NCBI GenBank assembly: GCA_022813625.1
Contig: JAKLMB010000001.1
Span: 1 to 64,000 of the forward strand
Length of the DNA stretch: 64,000 nt
Reading direction: 5' to 3'
DNA from: Aaosphaeria pasadenensis
Taxonomy: Eukaryota; Ascomycota; Dothideomycetes; Pleosporales
Program-made: the position numbers and the translations under genes
Shown here: piece after piece, positions 22,179 through 34,035 of the stretch
Layout: each line of letters begins with the position of its first letter
Numbering within the stretch: the first letter of the stretch is position 1
The notes under the pieces: generated by a model
What the model was told of the DNA's origin: nothing
Databases searched by the model: none
Seen by the model: only the letters and a program-made list of their open reading frames with translations

Positions 22179-23708
22179 TCAACCTTTCCTTTTAGTTCGA
22201 CTGGACTTCTTTCTACGTTCTTCATCCCTGCTACTGCCACCGGTGTGTCCAGGCTTGCCATCGATCCTCGTTGCTCGAACTTTATGACTGCTTGAATCGG
22301 GCTTCGGAACCACATCAACCTCATCATCGCTTTCGCTCAATTGTGGCCTTGTACCTGAGCCTTGGTATGCGATTGCAGGATCAGATTGGCTTCCTGCAAA
22401 ACCTGGCGACGATTTACTCATGCCCTGAGTCGGAACCGGAACACGGCGTGGCATGCCATTGTTGTATGTTTCGCCAGTACCTGCAACAATACGGCGAGCG
22501 TATTGAACTTGGGCTGCCGTAGGTTGCGATGTTTGTTGAGGGGAAATAGGTTGACCGGGAACATGGTACTTGTAAGGCTGCGTGCTTTGGTGTTGGTATT
22601 GAGTCACAGGAAAAGGCACGAGTTTGACAGGATCAGGTGCTAATGACGATTGATCTTGAGCTTTTACTGGTGCATTCTGCCGAGGGCCATCTGAAGCAGG
22701 ATAATGTTGGTAAGAAGGCGGCACTGCCTGGTCTCGGGCAGATTGCGCAGTAGAGGTTGGTGTGTGGATATTTCTCTGTGGGGAGCTAGGAAACGTACCA
22801 GGCATCTCTCGTGAAGGAGTGAACCTGGAAGCGAATACCGGAGTTGTGGGAGTGCGAGGCTGTGGAGCGGGTATCACGGAAGAGCGAGAAGCTGTGTGGG
22901 ACGAAACACCACCCAACGGCGCAACCGATTCTTGCGTCCTGCGTCCAGTGTAGGAATTGATTGGGGCATACACTTGTTGTCCTCCAGGTCCTGGCACAAC
23001 GAAGCCAGGTGCTGGCGCAGGGGGTCCTGCTATGTTTGGAACTGATGCAGCAGAAGTTGCGTTCGAAGTCGATCGCTTTCGGGCGCTGGGCCTCTCCTTC
23101 TTCGGCCGAGGGGCAAAGAGTGAACCACGCTGTTTTGGTTTCGAAGAGGAACGCACACTTGCTAACCCTGAGCTGTCATTGGAATGATTGGGCAGATCGG
23201 CAGATGTACTCATTCCTGCATAGTTGGTAGCGTTTGCTGGTACCTCCGCAGCCGGCTGTGGGCGTTCTGTGGGGTTCTTTGGACGCATAATCTTCGACTG
23301 GTAAATCTCAAGCTCTTCCTGGGTCATCTGTACATCAGCCTGACCAGACTTTCTTGCTTGTCGAACCTTCTCTAGAACACGTTGGAAGACATTCTCTTCG
23401 TATTCGGCTAGAGACATTGAGACAAGGCCGGCCTCATCGAACGCATCCTCATCCTCTCGATAGGTATAGTCGTCTTCATACACGTGCCCGTTTCTATGTT
23501 CCCAAGCTCTTAAGTCCATGTCACTGAAATAAAGTTCGTCTGGATTAGATGATCTCCCGGGTGAGATCTTATGGAAGCCGGAACCGACGAAAGCGCCGTA
23601 CTTTTCATCTTCACTATCAAATTCTTGATATCTATGCACATCCTCCATCCCCTCCATGTACCTCCCCACACTCCCCGCTGCCCCTGGTGGTCTTCCCCAA
23701 GGGGGCAT
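22179..23708 (-). CDS. Disordered conserved-type fungal protein downstream of PRA1 (unknown)
   Basis: Single exon of 509 aa from the ATG at 23708. The first 150 residues are acidic and aromatic (FDSEDEKYGAFVGSGFHK, ELYFSDMDLRAWEH), followed by a helical stretch with YEENVFQRVLEKVRQARKSG and MTQEELEIYQSK, which looks like the only folded part. The rest is Pro/Ser/Gln-rich and ends in a strongly basic tail with several KKSSRTKRK-like clusters that could act in nuclear import. No catalytic motif or membrane span is seen and I assign no function. Its start lies only 26 nt after the stop of the PRA1 gene on the same strand, so its 5' untranslated region must overlap PRA1 coding sequence, or the two share a transcript. 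Confidence 0.8.
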   Translation of the reverse strand: MPPWGRPPGAAGSVGRYMEGMEDVHRYQEFDSEDEKYGAFVGSGFHKISPGRSSNPDELYFSDMDLRAWEHRNGHVYEDDYTYREDEDAFDEAGLVSMSLAEYEENVFQRVLEKVRQARKSGQADVQMTQEELEIYQSKIMRPKNPTERPQPAAEVPANATNYAGMSTSADLPNHSNDSSGLASVRSSSKPKQRGSLFAPRPKKERPSARKRSTSNATSAASVPNIAGPPAPAPGFVVPGPGGQQVYAPINSYTGRRTQESVAPLGGVSSHTASRSSVIPAPQPRTPTTPVFASRFTPSREMPGTFPSSPQRNIHTPTSTAQSARDQAVPPSYQHYPASDGPRQNAPVKAQDQSSLAPDPVKLVPFPVTQYQHQSTQPYKYHVPGQPISPQQTSQPTAAQVQYARRIVAGTGETYNNGMPRRVPVPTQGMSKSSPGFAGSQSDPAIAYQGSGTRPQLSESDDEVDVVPKPDSSSHKVRATRIDGKPGHTGGSSRDEERRKKSSRTKRKG

Positions 23709-23734
23709 GGTGTAAGGAGTTCGCGGCCGACCAC

Positions 23735-24373
23735 CTAGACCGCCTCCTCGGAAAAAGCTGACTCGATTGGCTTGTCCATGAACGAGGCATGGCCCAAGAT
23801 GGTGACGCCCGAGGCTCCGATCAGCCAGAGAGCAGTGGTGAGCGGGGAAGCCAAAAATCCCATGGGAATTGCGACGACAAGAAGAGCGGTATAGAGTTGG
23901 GATGTTGTAGCACGCCAGCTGCCAATGACGAGGTCGTTGCCCTCGAGCTTGCCGATACCATACATTCCACCAATGACCAAGAAGATGACGAAAAGAAGCC
24001 TCAGATTTGTGAGCAGGCTGTAGATGCTGAGCATGACGAAGACAGCGGCATAGTTGCTAGAGAAGTAGCCGAGGTTGTAGTTGACTCTGCTCTGAACCTC
24101 TCCAAAGTTGGCGGGCTTGGAGACGCGCTTGACGTCTAGGAACTCGGAGATGGGACGGAGGTTGGCAAAGCGCGAAGAGATGGTCTGGTTGCGCAAGCCG
24201 TCGAAGCGACCCGAGAGGTTCATCCTCGAAGTGAGGGCGTCGAGAGGGATTCTGAGACCGGCCATGTTTGTGGAAAAGGGTGCCGGAGGTTGGTGGGAGT
24301 CTTGCTGTTGATTAAGGTCGATTTCGATGAGGTTTTGTTCCTGCTGTCTGTGTTGTTCTGCGATGATGGCCAT
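23735..24373 (-). CDS. PRA1: PRA1/Yip3 family prenylated Rab acceptor
   Basis: Single exon. Two starts are possible: ATG 24373 (212 aa) or ATG 24265 (176 aa). I favour 24265, because the conserved-looking sequence begins there (MAGLRIPLDALTSRM) and the preceding 36 residues are Gln-rich and atypical. The PRA1 domain follows, with RPISEFLDVKRVSKP and RVNYNLGYFSSNYA leading into two double-spanning hydrophobic segments (YAAVFVMLSIYSLL / LRLLFVIFLVIGGMYG and YTALLVVAIPMGFL / ALWLIGASGVTILGHA). The family are Golgi/ER membrane proteins that bind prenylated Rab GTPases and Yip proteins and assist Rab delivery. The gene is divergent from Erj5 and ends 26 nt before the next minus-strand start. Confidence 0.93.
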   Translation of the reverse strand: MAIIAEQHRQQEQNLIEIDLNQQQDSHQPPAPFSTNMAGLRIPLDALTSRMNLSGRFDGLRNQTISSRFANLRPISEFLDVKRVSKPANFGEVQSRVNYNLGYFSSNYAAVFVMLSIYSLLTNLRLLFVIFLVIGGMYGIGKLEGNDLVIGSWRATTSQLYTALLVVAIPMGFLASPLTTALWLIGASGVTILGHASFMDKPIESAFSEEAV

Positions 24374-25716
24374 TTTGTCAGTTGGGTTCGATATGCAAGA
24401 AGAAATTTGCTGTGAAAAGTAATATGGGAGATTACGTTGTTGTAGTAGATGCAGTACAATGCTGCCTTGTGAGAGATGTGGCCTTGATGGCGGAGGTGAG
24501 GAAGCGGACGGGGTATTTTAAGGGAAACAATATATCTTACAATGATCGCAGGAGCAGTTTGGAGGCAACGCGGAGACAGTGATGTTACGGTCGTAAAATG
24601 GAAGGCGGAGTAATGCGACGAGAGTTTTGCGTACGTGTACTGGAGATGGATGGAGGGTGAGGTTTGAGATTCTTTTGATGAGAGGCTACGCGTGGCGGCG
24701 TGGTACGCTACGCTACTTCTCCTTTCCGGTACTAACGTAATGAATAATTGATAGCGACGCTATTTTCAGGAGCAACCCGCCTGAATAGGATCTAGTACCA
24801 ATTAGAGATCAGCAAAAGAAGCCGGCAAGGGTGCAGTGCCACATTTTCATATGACAATTTACGGTACCTCGAATTGGATGGCTACTCAGCTCTCTGTTTC
24901 TGAGGAAGGGAAGGGGAAGGGAGGGCGGAGGTGGAATAGAGGGAGGGAGGACGTCCGAGAGGGGGAAGGCTTTGGCTGTGGAAAAGGACACGAAGCCCTA
25001 AGACGTCCGTATACTCTTACACACAGTACGGAGTACCTACACAGCACACGACCAACACAGTATTAATAGTAGATAGACAGTTGTAGTTATTGTACGAGTC
25101 CGAGTCGGTATTACTGTTTTCGTATACCAATCGTCCATTCGTCACTTAAAGGGAAGGGCGGGACAATAGAGACTCCGACAATAAAATCGAGGATTGCTCT
25201 GCCACTACCCTTCGTACCATACGACGTATGTACGTACGAAGTCAAAGGAAAAGGAAGAAGCACATCAGAACGAATCCTCTCACCCTGTCTGAATGAGTGG
25301 GAGCAGTCGGCCTTAAGAAAACGTTGTGAAAGCGCTCTTGTCAGTCCTGGACTCCTGGTTGGATCTTTATTATCGCACTGCATACGGGGGTAGTTACGGC
25401 ATTTGTTCCTAAGTACCTAGGTAACTACGGAGAATACAATGATACTAGCCTAGGACTCGAGTAGGGTCCTAGGTACTCCGTACGACTACACTCATTACGG
25501 TGTAACTGCATACTGTGTATACTTTACATCGCTCTCCCGTGATTGGTCCATCGCATTTAGTCGCAAGCGGTGTCTCTGCACAACACACGCCCACATCTAA
25601 ACTAAAGCCAGTCCAACTTTCCTATCATCCTCAAAGGCAGGTTCCCAACGAGCATACACGTACTCTACAAAGGCAGGTACTCCTTCGACAATTCGAGTCC
25701 ATAAATTGTCGGAGTC
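24374..25716. other. Divergent intergenic region (PRA1 / ERJ5 promoters)
   Basis: Shared upstream region of two secretory-pathway genes. It holds the densest left-half cluster of the short motifs: TACGGAGTA 25027-25035, TACCTAGGTA 25414-25423, and the fused CCTAGGTA/TACTCCGTA at 25468-25482. No coding region is seen. Confidence 0.6.
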
Positions 25717-27139
25717 ATGAGGCCCAACGCCTTCATCAGCCTGGTCTTCTGCCTCTTCATTGCTGCCGTCGCCGCCTGGTCTAAAGAAGGTACGTATGCA
25801 GACATGCATTCTCCAGTCTCACCAATTCCACATCCAATAGTCCCGTTTGCGGAGTCCTCGATGCGCTGGCAGGATCCATCCCTCTGCACTCCATCAAACC
25901 CTTTCTCCTGTTGCAACGCATTCAGCTAGAACACGTTGAGCTAACCATTCCCTACCATATGCAGACCACGAAATCTTCCGTCTCCGCGATGAAGTTGTAG
26001 CGCACGAGGGCCCCAATGTCACCTTCTACGACCTGCTCGGGGTCAAGCCCTCTGCATCCCAGGATCAACTGAACAAGGCCTACCGCAAGAAGTCGATTCA
26101 ATTGCACCCGGACAAAGCTCGCCAGAACTTCATCTCAGGATATGCTCTCAAGAACAAGAAGAAGAAGGGTTCCAAGCCCGGTGTCCACGTCTCCAAGCAG
26201 CCCTCCAAGCGTGAGATTGATGCCCATGTTAAGAAAACTACCGCTTCCTACCAGAGGTTGAGCGTGGTGGCTAGCGTTCTCAAGGGCGAATCTCGCGAGA
26301 GATACGACTACTTCCTCAAGAATGGCTTCCCCAAGTGGAGAGGCACAGGATACTACTATGCGCGCTTCCGTCCTGGCCTCGGCTCTGTGTTGTTGGGTCT
26401 CCTCGTCGTCATGGGCGGTGGCATGCATTACTTTGCCCTTGTGATGGGTTGGAAGCGCCGCCGCGAGTTCGTCGAGAGGTACATCCGACACGCTCGCAAA
26501 ACCGCCTGGGGAGATGATACTGGCATTCAGGGTATCCCAGGCACCTCTACGCCACCCGTGCAGGTCCCGACTACCCAAACCCCTGAGGATACCGATGGCG
26601 AAATGGCTCCCATGAACCGTCGTCAGAAGCGTGCAATGGACAAAGAGAACAAGAAGGACAAGAGGACACAAGCTGCAAGGACCGCACGTCGCTCTGGCAT
26701 CAGCACTCCGGTCGAGGCAGAACTCACGTCTGGTCCACAAGGAGCTAAAAGACGTATTGTTGCAGAGAACGGCAAGGTTCTAGTTGTCGACTCTGTCGGC
26801 AATGTCTTCCTCGAGGAAGAGACCGAAGACGGCCAGAAGCAGGAGTTCTTGCTTGACGTAAGCTCATCTGATCTCAACTCACTGATTTCTTGCTAACATG
26901 TCCCGTAGCCTGATGAGGAAGCCCACCCTACTATCTTTGATACTCTCCTGTTCAAACTACCCAAGTTCTTTTACAATCAGTCCGTTGGTCGCGTACTTGG
27001 CAACAACCGTGCCGTCGAGGAGCCTCTCCTCGAGACGTCTGACCTTCCCGAGGATGAAGCTGCCCTTCAATCTGCCACCGCCATCAACGCAAACGGCGAA
27101 AGCCGCAAACGCAAGTCCAAGGCCAAGAACATTAGGTAG
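25717..27139 (+). CDS. ERJ5: ER-resident membrane J-protein (Erj5-type)
   Basis: Three exons, 25717-25789, 25965-26857 and 26909-27139, encode 398 aa. A signal peptide (residues 1-20, FISLVFCLFIAAVAAW) leads into a J domain from about residue 44 (TFYDLLGVKPSASQDQL) with the HPD triad at 72-74. The J domain is unusually long because of a Lys-rich insert (KNKKKKGSK) and ends near ERYDYFLKNG. One membrane span follows at about 162-186 (GLGSVLLGLLVVMGGGMHYF), then a basic/acidic tail. Yeast Erj5 has this layout, with the J domain in the ER lumen working with BiP/Kar2 in folding. By that model the C-terminal half, including RRQKRAMDKENKKDK, is cytosolic. The ATG at 25717 is chosen because it opens the signal peptide. 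Confidence 0.93.
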
Positions 27140-28201
27140 AAATGTTCATTCACAACTTTTCAAGCCTAGTTACGCGTTCGAAGTTTGATACCTGAACGTA
27201 CGCTTCTCTTTCCAATCCTCGAAAAGTTTGATTTCACAGCGCCAACTTGTAACACCATACATAAATAGACCAACGTGGGATGTTTTCTCTCGGTATAGAA
27301 TACATGAATTTTGACAGAAGAGGCATTCGCCATTCATTACTCGTCCTGTCTGCAAGTTGCCCTGACCCACATGCTGTTATGAACAAGATTGATCGTATAT
27401 ATTTCGTGTTCTATTTGTGTGTACTGGAAACCGTCCTGCTTATGAATCCATCGGCATCCTTTCGAGCTCACTGAATCTAATCCATCACAACAAGCAACCA
27501 GGAACAGCGAGATTTATACCAAAGGCGTTGCAACGATAGGCCTTCACTCAACGTATGTTGTCTCATAACTTCACATGTCACTGCATCACCAAGCCCAAGA
27601 TTAAAAGACAATATGCATGTATGTACCCCCAAATTTAGTCCGCCCGGAGAATGATCTCGCTCTTCAAGCAGGTCTGAATTGAGTGTTTGTTAACTCCCAC
27701 GACCCGAATCCAATCCCATCTCTACCCTGCAGCCTACCATTTCTTTCGAAGATGGAGCGCGGGTGGTGATGGAGAAAAGGTTCTAGGTGTGTTCGTTTCT
27801 TTCGATTTAATCTAGCGCGTAATTTCCCCGAAAGGAACAGACCGTGACAACCACAGAGATGGATGAGTGTTGCACGTCCGTTGGATCTGTTCGACTTGCG
27901 CTTTTGGGACGTAAAGGAAGTTCGAAGAGATTTGAGGCGCGGAGTGGTTTATATATGATGGAAGGTGAAGGTGAGAGACGGAGCGGAAGAACAAAGCGCC
28001 CGTAGGCAACAGAGGCAGGACACGGTGATTGAGAAAGGGCAATGGAAGTCGTCGAAATCGATTGAGGGTCATGTAATTCCTTCTAACTTACCGGGTGATG
28101 CCTTTTGATTATGCAACGCCAAAAATGCTTTGAGTTGAGTATTATACAGGAAAGACGCACATTAAAATGTCGTACAACTAGTCGTACAGTCGTTAGTCGG
28201 T
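27140..28201. other. Convergent intergenic region
   Basis: 3' sides of ERJ5 and CYM1. No recognisable gene; the minus-strand frame at 27812-28072 has no family features. Probably untranslated 3' ends. Confidence 0.55.
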
Positions 28202-31200
28202 TTATGCCGTGGCCGAATCTTCTGGCAGTTGTTGCTGTTGGACCATCTCTTCGATCTTCTCGGCCATTCCTAGATCCCTGAGTTCCCAACCGTTATTCTC
28301 GTTCACCCAATCTTTCTTCTCTCCAAGAACGGCTATGCTGCTTTCTTGCGCTCGTTTAACAAGGAATTCATCAGCAACCCTCTGGACATCGTGCGCTGCT
28401 ACGTCTAGAAGGCGCTCACGCCTTGTTTGCAGCATGTCGTCCGTAATACCGGACAGGAACAATCGCATACCCTCTTGGCTCACTGTTTGAGGCGCATCAT
28501 AACCTTGGAAGACACTCAGCTTGGCTTCTTCGAGGTCTTGCGCCGTCCAGGTACGGTCACGAGCCCATTCTCCTGCTTCACTCATGACCTTCATCGTATT
28601 CTGTGGGTTCGGGTCGCGGTAGCTGTACATGCCAAACAACCCCCCGAGAGAGCGAGAGTATGCACCACCGCCATAAGCGCCTCCCTTTTCACGGATCTCA
28701 TGATGAAGATGCTTGTGAGTCAAGAGCTGCGAGAGAATCTCAAGAGGAGCGCCCTGGGCATCTACGTACGGCACTGTCGGAACGGCACGACCAGAGTAGT
28801 AAACCTGATACGGGAGGGGGAAGAATGACTTCGAGTTCCTTGGGTATTGAGCCTGTGGTGTGGACGCTGGCACAGGCACATCCGAAGGCAGGCGGTCCAG
28901 GAAACGGCGAAGGGCTTCTTGGTTCTCGGTGGAGCTTTCACTGCCACAAGTTAGAGCGACTCGAAGCCTGTTGCCATTGGCAATTGTGAAAGCCTGGATG
29001 GATTTGAGTTTCTGTATAACGTCACTTAATGAGTCTGTAGGAGGCCGCGAGGCAAGGCTTGTGGTCAATTTGATCTGAGTCAATCCTGCAGTCTGTTCGA
29101 TCAATCGGCCAACAGGAGACAATCCTGCCTCGGCATACATGCGGGCGAATGAATGTCCAGATTCAGCAATTGAGTTGATTGCACCACTCGCAGAGCTCTG
29201 GAGTAGTTCGCGAATCTTCTTTTCCGCTTCTGGGCCATCAAAATCCGTCTCCAGGATGATGGTACGCAATAGCTCGTACATGTCCGGAACATTGCGATCA
29301 AGTGCGAATCCAGAGAAGGACAACCCTTCGGAGTAATCGGTCAACGATAACGGAGATGATGATGAGTGATATCCGATACTGATGCCACCAGTCTTCAATT
29401 TGATCATCTCCTCTAGTTGCTCCATCGTCTTGTTTCTAGTTCCTAGGCGCATGATCGCACTTGTGAATAATGGGATTAATTCACGTAGCTCATCCGGTAG
29501 ATCTTTGAGGGCGTGAACAGCCCGAAAATAGGTAAGTCCATTTGTAGGGGCCTCTCGCCACTGCACCTTAACGTCTCCAAGGTCGCTATGTCGAAGGGGC
29601 TTTCGCTCCTTTTCTCGAGGAATATCGGTAACATGAACTGTGGGAAGGCAACTCAAGTCCTGATTTCTGGCATTTTCTTGAACTTCCAGTAGTTCCAGTT
29701 CGCGTTTCTCTAGATACTCCTGTGCCTCTTTCTCACTTGGGAATTGCTTTGTCGTCTCTAAGATCTTCTCCGCGAGTCTTTTGTTTTCCTCATCAGTCAA
29801 TTCTTGGCTGTAGGTTCCCGAGGGCTCCATGGTGAAGGTCAAGGTATTGTCGTTCAAAAGGTATTTGTCCAGGAGACTCTCGAGGAAATCGCCCTGTGCA
29901 TACCTTTCTTGAAAAGCATTCACCGTATCTTGCCAAGCGAGAGCCTCCATAGGATCCACGCCATTGAACCAACCCGGCTTGAGCCTCTGCATGATGCCCA
30001 TACCAAAATGTGCCGTTTTATGTTTAAGGGAAAGTTCCAGTTGGTGTAGAATTCCGTCGACTTTGATCTTTTCAAAACCATTCTTTCTAGCTTCTAGAAA
30101 GGTTGTAGCGATCGCTTCCCTAACCTTCGGGAGATCCTCCTCTTTCACGGCATTCAAGCCAACAGAAAATACGCCAACCTTTCCAGCACTATCATATCCC
30201 GTATTTGGACTAAAGTCGGCGCCCAATCCGGATTCGATCAAGTTACGGTAGAGCGGCGAACCATATCCATCTAGTAATAGATTACTCAAGATTCCCAGTG
30301 AGAAATTCTCTACTACGTCTGCAGTATCACCCATAAGCCAGGTCACCGAAGTTTTGTGTTGCCTGTCGGCTGGCACAAGTGGATCCAACGGCCCTGGAAC
30401 GGTTACGTGTTTTGGGCCGTCCAAAGTGATAGGCGTCTTAACATCATCATCAACCTGGATTCTGTCGAAGCGAGCTAAGCGTGCGTCAATTTCTTTCAAG
30501 TGTTCCCTCAACGGCATGTTTCCGTAAGTCAAGATCTTCGAGTTACTGGGATGATAGTGATCACCATGGAATTTCCTGAGTTGCTCCCAGGTAAGGTCGG
30601 TGATTTTTTGAGGGTCACCACCTGAATTGTTGATGGCTGGGAATAGGTGATCTTGGAATCGAATATAGAAGAGATAGCTTGCGTCCGACATTTGGCCCTT
30701 CATCTCGTTGTAAACAACACCCTTAAACACCAAACGCTTTGCCTCTTCCGAATCTTCTGACTGCGCAGCTAGGGGATTCTCGGGTCCTATGCGCCAGCCC
30801 TCCTGGGTAAAATCATTCTCTTGCAGCAAGGGATTCAGTGTAGCATCCATGTATACAGAAAGAAGATTTTTGAAATCCTGTGCGTTGGTAGTGGCGAACG
30901 GATAGGTCGTGTGATCGGACGAGGTAAAGGCGTTCATAAAGTTGGAAAGGGACCGTGGTAGCATCTTGAAGAAGGGGTCGCGAACCGGATATCTATAGCT
31001 TGTCAGCTCGTGAGGCCCACATGTTGAGTGCAACTTACTTTTCGCTGCCACACAGTGTGGTATGTTCCAAGATATGGGGCACACCGGTATCATCTGGAGG
31101 ATTGGTCTTGAATCCGATGGAGAACACATTGTTCGAGTCATCTCGAGCAATATGAAGATACTCCGCACCCGTCTTGTCGTGTTGCAGCTGAAAGGCTGTC

Positions 31201-31382
31201 AATTCAAGTTCAGGTACCTGTTTGACTCGTTTAAGTGTGAATCCGTGGATTTGCTCTCCTTCCTTCGGAAAGCTCGAGAGATCGGCGACAACAGCGAATC
31301 CACGACGGTTGATAGAGGTACCCAGCCTTAAGGAGGGAAGAGCACGGCGCGCCGAAGCCTGCCATCGAGTCGAGCGCAGCAT
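28202..31382 (-). CDS. CYM1: Mitochondrial presequence peptidase Cym1/PreP (M16C)
   Basis: Two exons, 31382-31039 and 30992-28202, with a 46-nt intron (GTAAGT...TAG), encode 1044 aa, the usual length for PreP/Cym1. Residues 1-30 are Arg/Ser/Ala-rich without acids, a good mitochondrial presequence. The inverted zinc motif HxxEH is HILEH at 103-107, and the intron lies just after it, inside the conserved CGSEK-YPVRDPFF stretch. Both M16 halves and the long hinge are present, including ILTYGNMPL in the first half and GGAYGGGAYSRSLGG and SYRDPNPQNT in the second. The family degrades cleaved targeting peptides in the matrix. The gene is divergent from taxilin, with an inverted CCAAT box about 100 bp upstream of the ATG. 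Confidence 0.96.
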
Positions 31383-32140
31383 GATGGCAGTTGTTCGTCA
31401 GTGTTCGTACGATGAAGAAAGGAAAGGAAATTCTCCAATGACGCGCCTGCCATCTGATGTTCCGAGTAAAGCCCACGCTAATTGGCTGTGGTAATCTATT
31501 GTATCCTTTCGGTCTAGTCCTGATTACTAACGTACATACGCTCCCACATATAAGATGTTTACAGATTGTGTACAAATAGGAAATACAATGATATGGAGGG
31601 AGTACATATGTATATTGGCATATGGGGGTTTCTTTGGGATCTTTCTATATTTTGTATTCTGTGATAGTAATGGTGCCACAAGCTCGTGGTAATGCTGGTT
31701 CCTTTACCTCAGGACTCTCTGTAATTGACGTTAGCCGGGCGAAGAATACTTGACGGAACCACCCAGTCTCTGCTCCCCTCCCTAACTCGATACTCACACT
31801 GCTCGCCGTTACCGTCGTCACCCCCCCACGCCCATATTCCTCGACCTGGTAATATCCATAGATACGACTCACGACATAGTTCTACTCCAGCTGTTATTGT
31901 TACCAAGCTTGGCAGTGCGCTGCTGCCAAACACCCGAGCGAGCGCCTCCAGCATTGCGTACGGAATAACCATAAACGCCTTTTTACGACCATTACCCTTG
32001 TCTTGAATCAAGATACACATTCGGTCCATGTGAAAGTAGCAGCTGGAGTACCTATACGCAACGGTGACGAGGCGGGAGGCCCTTGAGGAGACGTCACGAG
32101 GACTCTCGTGCCTGAAGCCAGACTTGAGTCAAACCAATCT
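31383..32140. other. Divergent intergenic region (CYM1 / taxilin promoters)
   Basis: About 760 bases upstream of two divergent genes. Apart from a CCAAT box read on the minus strand, no site is clear. The small antisense frames are not considered genes. Confidence 0.55.
31481..31485 (-). promoter_or_regulatory. Possible CCAAT box upstream of CYM1
   Basis: ATTGG on the plus strand reads CCAAT on the CYM1 strand, about 100 bases before the ATG. The fungal HAP complex binds CCAAT and often controls mitochondrial genes, which fits, but a five-base match is weak evidence. Confidence 0.3.
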
Positions 32141-34035
32141 ATGGCAACGGTAGCGCACCACAAATACGCAGATACTATTTCTCCTCGAGCGAATGCTAGT
32201 CGTAGCATGGAAACGAGCCGAAGCGCGTCAACGTCAACATCCGTACCCATGGCTCCCGCGCAGCATGCTCCCGCATCAACGAAGAAAGGGAAGGCCAAAA
32301 AGGCGGCCGACCCCTCCGAACAGCAAAAGCAAATACAGGCGAAGATTGCACAGCTCGAACTGGATGCAGCCGGAGACAAGGAACAAGAGCTTGAAATAGG
32401 TGGGTGATTTTCTACGATTTTCCCCATTCGGAATATGTGCACCAGGGCGGGCGGAGGATGCGTCTGGCTGAACACATCCTATGAAAGATACGCTGCCTTT
32501 CCAATGACTTGCTTGAGTTGGGTACTATGCCCATTTGTTATTTCTACCTTCCGTTGCACATCCATAACTGTTATGACATGTGTTTTTCCAGCTACACGGG
32601 CGATAGCTTGAACACTTTCCGCAGACTCTTTCATACCTTTCTCTGTCGAGCCAAGTTCTGAACTTAACTAATTGTGAATAGAGCGAGAAGTCAAGAAAGC
32701 TAACCGCGAACTGTCATCTCTCCTATCGAATATGGAAACCCCAATGAACCGTTTGGACGCTTTGCAGAAGAAGTACACGGAGCTCTTACAAGACATGAAG
32801 CGTACTGAGCGCGATCATCAGAAGGCCAAAAAGCGTGGTGATCAGCTTCAGAAAGAGAAGGATACGCAAAGAACTGAGCTGACAAGGGTCACCGCTATGA
32901 AGGATAAGCTTGAGAAGATTTCTCGAGATTTCACCAAGGAGAACAAGCGACTTAAGGTACGCACGCAAAGCTATCTTGCCGATCAACGTATCGGGGGCTG
33001 ACACTACGTGTAGGATGAGCTTCAAAACCTCAAGGCAGCAGAGTCCAGTGCCCGAGAGGAACTTCATGACCGTCTTGAACGGATGGTCGCAGATGTTGAA
33101 GATTGCGTTACTGCTCAAAATTCACCAGAGCCGCAGCCTCCCATCGACATGGAATTGGATGAACTGTACGATATCTTCCTAATAAATGGTCACACATGCT
33201 GAGCATCTCTAGATTCCGTCAAAAGTTTAAGTCGTTTATCGATCAATACGAATTGCGCGAACTACAATTCCACTCTCTCCTCAGGACCAAGGAACTCGAA
33301 ATACAATATCAAATGGCACGCTTAGAGCAGCAGCGAAAACAACAAGAGGTGGAGTCGTCCAAGTCCCATCAGTTGACAAAACAGGTGTCGACCTTTTCTC
33401 AAACCGAAACTGAACTTCGCACTCAATTGAATATTTATGTGGAAAAGTTCAAGCAGGTATGTCATGTTGGACAAAAGAACAACCGTGACGGCATTTTGGT
33501 TAAGTCTGACTAGATGCAGGTGGAAGAAACATTGAACAACTCCAATGACCTGTTCTTGACATTTCGAAAAGAAATGGAGGAGATGTCCAAGAAGACAAAG
33601 CGCCTCGAGAAAGAAAACCAGACACTCACCCGGAACAAGGAGATTACCAACCGCAACATAGGCGAGATGGTTGAAGAACGTCAAAAGATGCAGGACTCCT
33701 TAAGTCGTAAGGATAAAGAACTCGAGGATCAGCGTAAGAAGATAGTAAGACTCGAAACGCTATGTCGAGGTATGCAGGCTCAGGGCCGTGGTCAAGTACC
33801 AATGAGTGAACTGGAAGAAGATGAGGAGGTGACAGAGAGCGAGTACGATTATGAAGATGATGATGAGGACGACGATGAGGGTAGTGCGGATTATGATGAC
33901 GACACGGAGGAAGATCTGGAGCCTGTACCAGAACGCCGACCTTTTGGACCTGTTCCACCACCGCCTCCGCCACCTCAAAATGTCCCAAACGGCCAAGTCA
34001 ACGGACACAGGCAAACTAACGGTGTCAAACGTTAA
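32141..34035 (+). CDS. Taxilin-family coiled-coil protein
   Basis: Five exons, 32141-32399, 32682-32956, 33014-33165, 33213-33456 and 33520-34035, encode 481 aa. A Ser/Ala/Thr/Lys-rich head (about 1-60) precedes a long coiled coil with taxilin landmarks: LLSNMETPMNRLDALQKKYTEL, KLEKISRDFTKENKRLK, FRQKFKSFIDQYELRE, and NNSNDLFLTFRKEMEEMSKK. The tail is strongly acidic (EDDDEDDDEG) and then Pro-rich. Animal taxilins bind free syntaxins and the nascent-chain complex and take part in vesicle traffic; the fungal members are little studied. The in-frame extension to 32108 begins with GTG, so ATG 32141 is used. The first intron is 282 nt, far longer than the other three (47-63 nt). Confidence 0.92.

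Noticed and set aside
26898..27188. 96-codon frame overlapping the 3' end of ERJ5
   Set aside because: It is the last ERJ5 exon read in the wrong frame; the conserved frame continues through the intron 26858-26908.
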